A stretch of 64,000 bases of DNA from Erysipelotrichaceae bacterium (GTDB lineage Bacteria; Bacillota_I; Bacilli_A; Erysipelotrichales; Erysipelotrichaceae). Positions 42,185 through 49,922 of the stretch are shown in pieces. Both the position numbers and the translations under genes were made by a program. Where the stretch lies: NCBI GenBank assembly GCA_017473335.1, contig JAFULN010000064.1, forward strand, positions 1 to 64,000, in the 5' to 3' direction. Position 1 is the stretch's first letter. Every line of letters begins with the position of its first letter. Below the pieces are notes generated by a model. The model had not been told where the DNA came from. It saw only the letters and a list, made by a program, of their open reading frames with translations, and made no database searches.

Positions 42185-44361
42185 TAGTTTTGTGGTCCAC
42201 CAGAGATGGTGATAGTGAATACAGTTTCAGGAACAAATGATCCAGATTCAAAGTTTCCAGTATTCAGGATTGTACCAGCTACTTCGTCATTTGTTTCAAT
42301 TGTAATGACAGGAGCTGAAGTGAATTTCAAATCATTTGTAATATAGTTAATCATTGCATTTTTCGTTGCATTTGCATCTCCAGATACAATACAGTTTTCT
42401 AATGCGGCAACCTGTGCATATGAAATACTAATCTTTGTATCAGGAGTAGGAGTTGTCTCTGGAGTTGTCTCTGGAGTTGTCTCTGGAGTCGGTGTAGGCG
42501 TAGGAGTTGGTGTTGGAGTTGGTGTCGGAGTAGGAGTAGGAGTTGGTGTAGGTGTTGGTGTCGGAGTAGGAGTAGGAGTAGGAGTTGGTGTAGGTGTTGG
42601 TGTAGGCTGAGGCCCTTTTGATAACACAATGGTGATTGCAGTGTTTTCTGCTACAACTGTTCCAGCAGTGAGCGACTGGCTAATGACAGTTCCTGTTGCT
42701 GCTGAATTGTATTCATATTTCTGTGTAACTTTTAATCCGTTGACTGTGCAGCTGTCGCTAGAACATGGTTTTTTGTTTGTTCCTACATAATCAGGTACAG
42801 TCACACCTTTTCCTTTTGAAATCTTACATGTAACTTTCTTTGCGTTTGTATCTACTGCACATCCAAATGTTTTTCCAGATGCGGCTGTATCAGAGAAGTC
42901 TTCTGTAAATGAAGTTGTCCATCCTGCACCCATATTGTTTGCAGCAGTAATCAGATTTGTAACTTCTGTTTTTGATTTTCCATTGAAATCAGAAGCTTTT
43001 GGAGAATATGCGCCTTTTGATACTACATAATTGATTTTTGTTTCCGGTTCTTTCTTTCCAGTATCATTGGAGATGACTGAACCTGATGGAACTGTCGTTG
43101 AATACTTTTCAGTTTTTGTACCTAAAGCTAATTTGTTTTCATCAATAAACTTTTTAAATTCTGTTTCTGTTTTACCTGCAAAGCTTGTAACATCTACAGT
43201 TTTTTCAGGTTCAACAGTAACAGTGATCACAGTTTTAAATTTAACAGTTTCGTCTTTTTTTGGATTTGTACTTAGAATTGTACCTGATTTTGCATCACTC
43301 TGTTTTTCAGCTTCAACAATTTTGTAAGAGATGTGATTGTCTTTGGAATAAATGGATTTATTCATTGTGGCAACCCATTCTTTAACGTCTTTTTCTACCT
43401 TTCCTTTAAAGTCAATCATTGTGACAGAACCTAAGGAGATATACACTTTAATAGTTGTATTTTCAGAAACAGTTCCACTAGATGGGTTAGTACTGATGAC
43501 TTTATCCTTTTCAGTAGAATCAGCGTAATAACTAATGTACTGAACTTTAGCATCATTTTCTTTTACCCATTTTTCAACCTCAGCTTTTGTCTTTCCTTTC
43601 AGGTTGTCAAGTTTAATAGTTCTTCCTGAAGAGAGGGTAATAGTCACTGTATCACCTGTTTTAATTGTTGTATTCTTTTCAGGAGACTGTTTCGATACTT
43701 TTCCAGATTCAATAGTGTTTGAAGCTTCAGTTTTGAAATTAACAGTAATATTGTTTGTGGCAGCCCATGCTTCAACAGCTTTTTTTGTCTGACCTTCAAA
43801 GTCTGGCATAGGGATTTCAATTCCTACAGATTCTGTTCCAGCAGAAATCTGGATGATAATCATATCAGAACGTTTTGGGCTGGTTTCATTGATGTTGATA
43901 GATACGAACTTGTTGACTTCTACTTTATCAGAGACAACGTATTCGAAAGTGACATCTGAGAAGAAATTTTGTTCAAAGAATGTTTTCAGCTGTTCTTCAT
44001 TCATCGTCTTGATGTCATTAGGAAGTTCAACAGCTAAATCTGGATCAGGTCCTTTTGAAATGACGAAGGAAATAGAATCTTTATCTTTTAACTTAGTCCC
44101 TGCTTCAGGATTTTGAGAAAGAACAGTGTCTTTCTCATTTTCATCATCGTAGACATATTCAAAGACAACTTGTTCATCCAATAATTGATTTGCTTCTTTC
44201 CAGCTTTTAATATCTTGAATTGTTTTTTCGGTAAATTCTGGAAGTTCGATTTGTTTTGCCGGATTGTTTAAGTAAAAAACAAGTGCGGCTGAAGTAAGAA
44301 CTGCCAGAATACCTGTAATTGACAACAGAATCACTGTTGTTTTATTTTTTAATAATTTCAT
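42184..44361 (-). CDS. Membrane-anchored multi-PASTA protein without kinase domain
   Basis: A 725-residue protein with a short basic N-terminus, one membrane helix (about 8-30) and about nine consecutive PASTA-like repeats of 60-75 residues, each ending in a motif like SGTxxxxxxxITVxISKG. Eight repeats precede a Pro-Thr linker (about residues 585-640) and one follows it. PASTA repeats usually form the wall-sensing part of PrkC/Stk kinases or PBP2x; here neither a kinase nor a transpeptidase domain is present. It probably binds muropeptides or lipid II. It has its own reverse-strand promoter and is convergent with the GH73 gene. Confidence 0.85.
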   Translation of the reverse strand: MKLLKNKTTVILLSITGILAVLTSAALVFYLNNPAKQIELPEFTEKTIQDIKSWKEANQLLDEQVVFEYVYDDENEKDTVLSQNPEAGTKLKDKDSISFVISKGPDPDLAVELPNDIKTMNEEQLKTFFEQNFFSDVTFEYVVSDKVEVNKFVSININETSPKRSDMIIIQISAGTESVGIEIPMPDFEGQTKKAVEAWAATNNITVNFKTEASNTIESGKVSKQSPEKNTTIKTGDTVTITLSSGRTIKLDNLKGKTKAEVEKWVKENDAKVQYISYYADSTEKDKVISTNPSSGTVSENTTIKVYISLGSVTMIDFKGKVEKDVKEWVATMNKSIYSKDNHISYKIVEAEKQSDAKSGTILSTNPKKDETVKFKTVITVTVEPEKTVDVTSFAGKTETEFKKFIDENKLALGTKTEKYSTTVPSGSVISNDTGKKEPETKINYVVSKGAYSPKASDFNGKSKTEVTNLITAANNMGAGWTTSFTEDFSDTAASGKTFGCAVDTNAKKVTCKISKGKGVTVPDYVGTNKKPCSSDSCTVNGLKVTQKYEYNSAATGTVISQSLTAGTVVAENTAITIVLSKGPQPTPTPTPTPTPTPTPTPTPTPTPTPTPTPTPTPTPTPTPTPETTPETTPETTPTPDTKISISYAQVAALENCIVSGDANATKNAMINYITNDLKFTSAPVITIETNDEVAGTILNTGNFESGSFVPETVFTITISGGPQN
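42447..42606. repeat. Low-complexity Pro-Thr codon repeat within the PASTA gene
   Basis: A run of hexamers encoding Pro-Thr (forward-strand pattern GGAGTT, GGTGTA, GGTGTC and variants) plus three Thr-Thr-Pro-Glu units. Blocks of about 36 bases recur nearly exactly at 42504-42540 and 42541-42577, so the tract can change length by slippage or recombination in frame. Confidence 0.85.
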
Positions 44362-44384
44362 AGGGTTTCCTCCTGATACGACAT

Positions 44385-44393
44385 ATTATAACA
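44385..44393 (-). promoter_or_regulatory. Extended -10 promoter of the PASTA gene
   Basis: On the reverse strand TGT-TATAAT (-10 at 44390-44385), followed by AGGAGG before the ATG. Confidence 0.5.
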
Positions 44394-44442
44394 TAGATTA
44401 GTTCATGATGGTGTGAAACTTCTTATCAGAGGATAACGTGTT

Positions 44443-44471
44443 GTGACATTGTCCTTTTTTTCTGTTATGAT
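44443..44471 (+). promoter_or_regulatory. Promoter of tex
   Basis: GTGACA (44443-44448), 17-bp spacer, TGT-TATGAT (-10 at 44466-44471). Confidence 0.5.
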
Positions 44472-44498
44472 GAATAGGCGATAAAAAGGAGAAATAAG

Positions 44499-46634
44499 AT
44501 GGAAGAAATTATCAGAAGAATTGCAGAAAGCTTAAATGTTTCAGCTGTTCAGGTTGAAAATACGTTAAGGCTGTTAGAAGAAGGCAATACAGTGCCATTT
44601 ATTGCGCGTTATCGTAAAGAAATGACACAAAATCTTGATGAAGAACAGATTCTCTTTATATCAAAGGAACATGAATACCAAAACAATTTGAAAAAGAGAA
44701 AAGAAGATGTTTTGCGATTAATTGAAGCACAGGGGAAATGTACTAGAGAGATTATCAGTGCAGTGAATGCCTGTCAAAAACTCTCTCAGGTAGATGACAT
44801 ATATCGTCCATATCAGCAGAAAAAGAAAACACGTGCTGCTGATGCTATCAATAAAGGACTTGAAAAACTGGCTGATTATTTGATGAGCTGTCCAAAAACA
44901 GGAAGTACTGAGAAGGAAGCTGAAAAATATCTGAATGAACAAGTTCTTTCTATTGAAGAAGCTTTGCAGGGAGCGCGCGATATTGTGGCAGAACGTGTCA
45001 GTGACAATGCAAAACTGAGATGGAAGATTAAAGAGTCAATTGAAAATTATGGACGTATTGTGACAAAAGAAAAGAAGAAGCATGAAGATACTGATCAAGT
45101 ATATAAGATGTACTATGATCGTACTGAACGTATTTCTATGATTCAGCCTCATCGAATTATGGCTATTGAACGTGCAGAAAGTGAGAAAGTCATTACAGTG
45201 ACTCTTGAATATGATCAGGGATGGCTGATTAACTATGCAGTGCGCGGAATTACTCGTAATCGTATGACAGTTGCTCAGACACATATTGAAGAGGCTGTAA
45301 AAGACGGAATGAAACGATTGGCATTTCCGTCTGTTGAACGTGAAGTGCGCTCAGAATTAAAAGAAAAAGCACAGAAACAGTCTATTGAAATCTTTTCTTT
45401 GAATCTTGAAAAGCTTCTTCTTCAGCCTCCAATGATTGGAAAGACAATCTTAGGGTTTGACCCTGCATTTCGTACTGGATGTAAACTAGCAATCATTGAT
45501 GATACAGGCAAGCTATTAAATATTTCGGTTATTTACCCTCATGAACCTGTCAATAAAAAGAAAGAAGCTGAAAAGATACTTTGTGATTTATATAAAGAAT
45601 ATCATTATGAAATCATTGCGATTGGAAATGGTACAGCCTCACGTGAATCTGAAAGCTTTGTGGCTGATGTGATTCAAAGAAATCATTTAAATGTACAGTA
45701 TACTTTAGTATCAGAAGCAGGAGCTTCTGTCTATAGTGCAAGTGAATTGGCACGTGCTGAATTCCCAGATTTAACAGTTGAAAAACGTTCTGCCGTTTCA
45801 ATTGGAAGACGTACACTTGATCCTTTGTCAGAGTTAATAAAAATTGATCCTAAAAGCATTGGTGTAGGGCAGTATCAGCATGATCTTCCACAAAAACAGC
45901 TTCAGGAACGTTTGGATTTTGCGATTGAAAAGAGTGTAAATCGTGTTGGAGTTGATGTGAATACAGCATCTAAAGAATTGTTGATGCATGTATCAGGATT
46001 AAATAAATCCATTGCAGAAGAGATCATTAACTGGCGTAATCTCAATGGTCGTTTTGACAATCGTAATCAGCTAAAAACAGTAAAGAAACTCGGCCCAAAG
46101 GCATTTGAACAGTCTTCAGGATTTTTAAGAGTCCGCTTTGGAAGTGAAGAGCTTGACGGAACTTCAATTCATCCTGAAAGTTATAAAAAGGCAAAAGCAC
46201 TGCTTCAATTATGCGGTAATTACCCGTTGGGAAGCAAAGAGCTTTCAGAAGCTTTATCTTATATGAACATTTATGAAGTATCACAGAAACTTCAAATTGA
46301 TGAATATACATTGACAGATATTATAGAAGCACTGAAAGCACCATTAAGAGACTATCGTGAACGCTATGATGGACCACTTCTAAGAAGTGATGTTCTTGAG
46401 TTAGAACACTTGCATGAAGGAGATATGCTGGAAGGTGTAGTTCGTAATGTTGTGGATTTTGGTGCATTTGTAGATATAGGTCTTCATGATGATGGTTTAA
46501 TTCATGTTTCAAAACTGACAAAAGAAAAGATCACCCATCCAAGTGAAATTGTTTCAGTAGGAGATCTGTTGAAAGTAAAAGTACATAAAATAGATCATCA
46601 AAGAAAACGCGTACAGCTGACACTCATTGATTGA
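44499..46634 (+). CDS. tex: RNA-binding transcription accessory protein Tex
   Basis: A 711-residue nucleic-acid-binding protein of the Tex/Spt6 family. It has an N-terminal helical Tex region, a YqgF-like RNase H-fold domain (about 325-450; GFDPAFRTGCKLAIID), helix-hairpin-helix motifs (VDVNTASKELLMHVSGL), and a C-terminal S1 domain (about 640-708; EGVVRNVVDFGAFVDIGLHDDGLIHVS). Reported roles include transcription-linked RNA handling and stress or toxin expression. It is monocistronic, and the next promoter lies directly after its stop. Confidence 0.95.
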   Translation: MEEIIRRIAESLNVSAVQVENTLRLLEEGNTVPFIARYRKEMTQNLDEEQILFISKEHEYQNNLKKRKEDVLRLIEAQGKCTREIISAVNACQKLSQVDDIYRPYQQKKKTRAADAINKGLEKLADYLMSCPKTGSTEKEAEKYLNEQVLSIEEALQGARDIVAERVSDNAKLRWKIKESIENYGRIVTKEKKKHEDTDQVYKMYYDRTERISMIQPHRIMAIERAESEKVITVTLEYDQGWLINYAVRGITRNRMTVAQTHIEEAVKDGMKRLAFPSVEREVRSELKEKAQKQSIEIFSLNLEKLLLQPPMIGKTILGFDPAFRTGCKLAIIDDTGKLLNISVIYPHEPVNKKKEAEKILCDLYKEYHYEIIAIGNGTASRESESFVADVIQRNHLNVQYTLVSEAGASVYSASELARAEFPDLTVEKRSAVSIGRRTLDPLSELIKIDPKSIGVGQYQHDLPQKQLQERLDFAIEKSVNRVGVDVNTASKELLMHVSGLNKSIAEEIINWRNLNGRFDNRNQLKTVKKLGPKAFEQSSGFLRVRFGSEELDGTSIHPESYKKAKALLQLCGNYPLGSKELSEALSYMNIYEVSQKLQIDEYTLTDIIEALKAPLRDYRERYDGPLLRSDVLELEHLHEGDMLEGVVRNVVDFGAFVDIGLHDDGLIHVSKLTKEKITHPSEIVSVGDLLKVKVHKIDHQRKRVQLTLID

Positions 46635-46659
46635 GTTTCAGATTCTGATTTTATATAAT
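46631..46659 (+). promoter_or_regulatory. Promoter of the SIS-domain gene
   Basis: TTGAGT (46631-46636, overlapping the tex stop), 17-bp spacer, TATAAT (46654-46659). Confidence 0.6.
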
Positions 46660-46679
46660 ACTTATAAGAGGTGTTGTTT

Positions 46680-47855
46680 ATGGAATGTTTCAACTATAGT
46701 GAAAAAATAATGAAAGAGCTGTCTTGTTTCTGGACAGCAACTGAAATTGCACAGCAGCCAGCTACATGGATCAAAACAATTCATCAGATTGACCAGTGTA
46801 AAGAAGAACTTAAAGAGTTTATGACGCAGGTTCTTAAACATCATGATTATGATGTGATTTTAACAGGCGCAGGAACGAGTGAATTTGTTGGAAATTCAAT
46901 CTGTGTTCATTTAAATCGTCTTTGTGATGGGAAAGTGAAGTCCATTGGTACAACAGATTTAGTGAGTGCACCTCAGGATTATTTTCATCCTGTAAAGCCG
47001 ACATTGCTGATTTCGTTTGCGCGTTCAGGCAATTCTCCTGAATCTGTTGGTGCTGTTGATGCGGCAAATGTATTGTGTGAAAACATCTATCATCTGATGA
47101 TTACCTGCAACAAAGAGGGAGCACTTTCTAAAGCTGCATCACAAAATGAACGTGCTTATGCATTAAATTTAACTCCAGAAACATGTGATCAGAGCTTTGC
47201 GATGACTTCCAGCTATTCTAATATGGCTTTAGCTGCGCTTCTTTGTTTCCATTTAGATGATTTAGATCAGATAGCTGAAGAAATGAATACAATCATTGAT
47301 GCTGGAACTGAATTTCTAAAAGAAGGATTTAATGCAGCTGAACAGATTGTTGATGAGTTTGATTTTCAGCGTATTGTTTATCTTGGTGCAAATGATTTAA
47401 AAGGAACTGCTCAGGAATCAGCTTTAAAGATGCTTGAACTGACTGCAGGTCAGGTTGTAACAATGCATGATTCTCCGCTTGGTTTTAGACATGGTCCTAA
47501 ATCTATTGTAAATGATGAAACATTGACTGTAATTTTATTAAGTTCAAATGAATATGCAAGAAAGTATGAACTGGACTTGCTGAAAGAAATGAGTCTTCAG
47601 CGTAAAAAGAACCGTATTGTTGTATTGTGTACTCAGACAAGTGAAGAATTGGAACAGTTGACAGATAAAGTGGTATGTTTCAATCATTTTCATCAGTTAG
47701 ATAATGCACTTCTTGGCTTGAACTATATTTTGTTTGCCCAGGTTTTAGCACTTAAGAAATCATTAAGTTTAGGCATTGGTCCTGATAATCCTTGTCCAAC
47801 AGGAGAGGTGAATCGTGTTGTAAAGGGTGTTGTGATTTATCCAGTTAAAAAATAA
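46680..47855 (+). CDS. AgaS-type SIS-domain sugar isomerase/deaminase
   Basis: A 391-residue protein with two SIS (sugar isomerase) domains: GAGTSEFVGNSI and FARSGNSPESVGA in the first, KMLELTAGQVVTMHDSPLGFRHGPKSIV in the second. This matches the AgaS family (galactosamine-6-phosphate deaminase/isomerase, also called tagatose-6-phosphate ketose/aldose isomerase). The ATG follows GAGGTG; a GTG nine bases upstream overlaps that ribosome site. The usual aga or gat partners (PTS, AgaZ/KbaY aldolase) are absent here, so the pathway is uncertain. Amino-sugar breakdown after wall turnover is one possibility. Confidence 0.85.
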   Translation: MECFNYSEKIMKELSCFWTATEIAQQPATWIKTIHQIDQCKEELKEFMTQVLKHHDYDVILTGAGTSEFVGNSICVHLNRLCDGKVKSIGTTDLVSAPQDYFHPVKPTLLISFARSGNSPESVGAVDAANVLCENIYHLMITCNKEGALSKAASQNERAYALNLTPETCDQSFAMTSSYSNMALAALLCFHLDDLDQIAEEMNTIIDAGTEFLKEGFNAAEQIVDEFDFQRIVYLGANDLKGTAQESALKMLELTAGQVVTMHDSPLGFRHGPKSIVNDETLTVILLSSNEYARKYELDLLKEMSLQRKKNRIVVLCTQTSEELEQLTDKVVCFNHFHQLDNALLGLNYILFAQVLALKKSLSLGIGPDNPCPTGEVNRVVKGVVIYPVKK

Positions 47856-47860
47856 TTCTT

Positions 47861-47880
47861 TTCAATTGAATGAAATTCAA
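47861..47880. promoter_or_regulatory. Operator-like inverted repeats in the S24 repressor promoter
   Basis: TTGAAT-GAA-ATTCAA (47866-47880) is a perfect 15-bp inverted repeat that ends one base before the -10 box TATAAT (47882-47887). The palindrome TTCAATTGAA (47861-47870) overlaps it. It is well placed for autoregulation by the repressor encoded next. Confidence 0.5.
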
Positions 47881-47908
47881 GTATAATAAACAAAAGGATG
47901 ATGAACTA

Positions 47909-48532
47909 ATGGAAACTATGTACTTTAAAGAAAATGTCAGATTTTTAAGAAAACTGAAAGGGAAATCACAGAATGAGTTTGCGGATGATTTGGGTTACAA
48001 GTCATTTACAACTGTACAGAAGTGGGAGGATGGAACATCTTATCCAAGTCTTCCGGTCGTATCGCAGATTGCAGATTATTTTCAGGTATCCTTGGAAATG
48101 CTGGTGTATGTAAATCTTTCCAGTATTTTGTCTCATTATTCACCAGTACCTGTTGTTGGTACGGTTAGAACGGGTCCAGGGATTCTTGCGGTTGAAAATA
48201 TTCAAGGATGGGAGTATGTACCTGAATCTGAAAGCGGGAGAGGAGAATATTTCTATTTGAGTGTTGTTGGTGATTCAATGATCAATGCACGTATTATGGA
48301 AGGGGATGTCTTGTATTGTCGAAAACAGGATACCATTGAACATAATGAAATTGCAGTTGTACTGATAAATGATGAAGAGGCAACATGCAAGCGTGTTTTG
48401 TTTAAAGGGGATACAATGGTTTTGAAACCAGAAAATCCTGCATATGAACCTATGGTGTTTGATGCTGAAGAAATCCGAATGGGGAAAGTGAAGATTATCG
48501 GCAAAGTACTTCACAATAAAATTAAGTTCTAA
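47909..48532 (+). CDS. XRE-S24 (HdiR/LexA-like) repressor
   Basis: A 207-residue regulator with an N-terminal XRE helix-turn-helix (about 8-66) and a C-terminal LexA-type S24 domain. The catalytic Ser123 (VVGDSM) and Lys161 (ATCKRV) are present. The cleavage-site region reads VPVVGTVRTGPGILAVENIQ, very like LexA, but the scissile Ala-Gly is Thr88-Gly89. The layout equals HdiR, a DNA-damage-responsive repressor of lactococci. The ATG at 47909 is chosen because the TATAAT box lies downstream of an earlier in-frame ATG. It shares one base with the next gene. No prophage genes are nearby. Confidence 0.85.
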   Translation: METMYFKENVRFLRKLKGKSQNEFADDLGYKSFTTVQKWEDGTSYPSLPVVSQIADYFQVSLEMLVYVNLSSILSHYSPVPVVGTVRTGPGILAVENIQGWEYVPESESGRGEYFYLSVVGDSMINARIMEGDVLYCRKQDTIEHNEIAVVLINDEEATCKRVLFKGDTMVLKPENPAYEPMVFDAEEIRMGKVKIIGKVLHNKIKF

Positions 48533-48741
48533 TGAAGCATCGTTTAATACCTTATTATTTGTTATGTACAGGAATTTATGTCGGATTGTTTTTAGTAGAA
48601 CTGGTATTGATGCAGTTTGTACTGCAGATGTTTACCAGTAATACTCTGATTTCAGTGACTGCTGCTTTGCCGATGCTGCTGTTTGTAAATCCTGTAGTGA
48701 CATGGCTGATAGTAGAATATCTCACAAAAAAGAAGAAATGA
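48532..48741 (+). CDS. Small two-helix membrane protein coupled to the repressor gene
   Basis: A 69-residue protein with two hydrophobic segments (about 8-30 and 38-62) and a basic tail (KKKK). I do not recognise a family. Its ATG shares one base with the repressor stop (TAATG), so it is translated by coupling and should share the repressor's control. In LexA regulons, small membrane proteins near the repressor often block division (YneA type), but no sequence similarity to those is evident. ftsW follows. Confidence 0.65.
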   Translation: MKHRLIPYYLLCTGIYVGLFLVELVLMQFVLQMFTSNTLISVTAALPMLLFVNPVVTWLIVEYLTKKKK

Positions 48742-48744
48742 GTC

Positions 48745-48789
48745 AAGGCTTTACCTCATACACTGAAGTGGAAGAGGTGAAGCCTTTTT
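48745..48789 (+). terminator. Hairpin that spans the ftsW ribosome site
   Basis: AAGGCTTTACCTC (48745-48757) pairs with GAGGTGAAGCCTT (48774-48786), 13 bp with one wobble pair, then TTT and the ftsW ATG at 48790. CACT/AGTG (48761-48764, 48767-48770) pair within the loop. It resembles a terminator and also buries GAGGTG, the ftsW ribosome site. Confidence 0.65.
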
Positions 48790-49881
48790 ATGTTTTCACG
48801 CAAGTCTTTCTGGCTGACAATCAAAATCTATGCATTGATTTTAACTGGAGTTGTATTGATTGCGACTAGTTCAAATATTTGGGCGCAATTTAAGTATGAT
48901 GATGCAGCTTATTTTGTAAAAAGACAACTTCTTTTTGCGTTATTAGGTACTATCGTTATGAAATGGACGAGTTCAATTTCTATCCAGACAATAAAAAAGA
49001 ATCATCGAATGTTACTAATCTGCTGTTTTATTGCATTATTGCTTGTTTTAGTTCCTGGTATAGGTGTTGCACGAAATGGATCAAGAAGCTGGTTTGGTGT
49101 GGGGAGTTTTTTAATACAGCCATCAGAATTTTTTAAGCTCAGCTGTATTTTTACAACAGCCTTTTTGATTGAAAAGAAAACAAGTGTGAAAAGACTAAGT
49201 GATGTTATTGGTTTACTGGTAGTGCCTGCATTAGGTTTTTTACTGATTTTGCTTCAGCCTGATTTTGGTTCAGGACTAGTCATGGTTTGCAGTATTGTTG
49301 TTATGATTTTAGCAGCTGGAGCACCAATGAAATATTTTATGGCATGTGGTTGTTTAGGTGTTTTAGGGATTGTGTTTTTGATTGCTGCTGCTCCTTATCG
49401 CATGCAGCGTATTCTTAGCTTTTTAGACCCCTGGTCAGATCCTTTAGGAAGTGGTTTTCAAATTATACAGAGCTATTATGCTATTGCTCCAGGAGGTCTT
49501 TTAGGCGCAGGATTAAATCGTTCCATGCAAAAACATTTCTATCTTCCAGAACCACAGACGGATTTTATTTTTGCGATAGCGTGTGAAGAGCTAGGCTGGA
49601 TAGGGGCACTTTGCATATTGATCCTGTTTATCCTAATTCTTTCAGACTGCGTCACAATTGCGCTTCGATGTAAAGATACTTTCTCCAGTTTTGTGGTTGT
49701 AGGTATCACAGCTTTGTTTATGATACAGGTTCTGATTAACTTGGGAGTAGTCGTGGGCTTGTTTCCTGTGACAGGAATTACACTTCCGTTTTTGTCATAT
49801 GGAGGCAGTTCACTTGTCATGCTGATGGGATCCTTTGGTTTGATAATTGGCATCAATCAACAGGATAGTGATGTAAAGTAA
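48790..49881 (+). CDS. FtsW/RodA/SpoVE-family peptidoglycan polymerase
   Basis: SEDS glycosyltransferase that polymerises lipid II with a partner PBP. The 363-residue protein has about ten membrane helices and family motifs such as RNGSRSWFGVGSFLIQPSEFFKLS, LQPDFGSGLVM, QSYYAIAPGGLLGAGLNRSMQKHFYLPEPQTDFIFAI with its conserved Asp, and TGITLPFLSYGGSSLV. Position before murG-murB-divIB fits FtsW or SpoVE better than RodA, but sequence alone does not decide. Its ribosome site lies in a strong hairpin, so translation may be controlled. Confidence 0.9.
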   Translation: MFSRKSFWLTIKIYALILTGVVLIATSSNIWAQFKYDDAAYFVKRQLLFALLGTIVMKWTSSISIQTIKKNHRMLLICCFIALLLVLVPGIGVARNGSRSWFGVGSFLIQPSEFFKLSCIFTTAFLIEKKTSVKRLSDVIGLLVVPALGFLLILLQPDFGSGLVMVCSIVVMILAAGAPMKYFMACGCLGVLGIVFLIAAAPYRMQRILSFLDPWSDPLGSGFQIIQSYYAIAPGGLLGAGLNRSMQKHFYLPEPQTDFIFAIACEELGWIGALCILILFILILSDCVTIALRCKDTFSSFVVVGITALFMIQVLINLGVVVGLFPVTGITLPFLSYGGSSLVMLMGSFGLIIGINQQDSDVK

Positions 49882-49891
49882 AGGTTGTTTG

Positions 49892-49900
49892 TGGTATAAT
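49892..49900 (+). promoter_or_regulatory. Extended -10 promoter of murG
   Basis: TGG-TATAAT (-10 at 49895-49900), about 25 bases before the murG ATG. Confidence 0.5.
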
Positions 49901-49922
49901 ATAAAAGATTGGAGTGATATTC

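Noticed and set aside
42447-42606. A CRISPR array in the repetitive Pro-Thr region
   Set aside because: The repeats are contiguous hexamers without spacers and lie in a reading frame.
42399-42629. A reverse-strand frame rich in Leu, His and Gln inside the PASTA gene
   Set aside because: It is an out-of-frame reading of the Pro-Thr repeat; the PASTA frame is continuous and supported by domain content and ribosome site.
47870-47908. An earlier ATG for the S24 repressor
   Set aside because: The -10 box TATAAT lies at 47882-47887, downstream of that ATG, so it would not be in the transcript.
47909-48532. S24 repressor as a sign of a prophage
   Set aside because: No integrase, excisionase, structural or lysis genes are present within many kilobases on either side.
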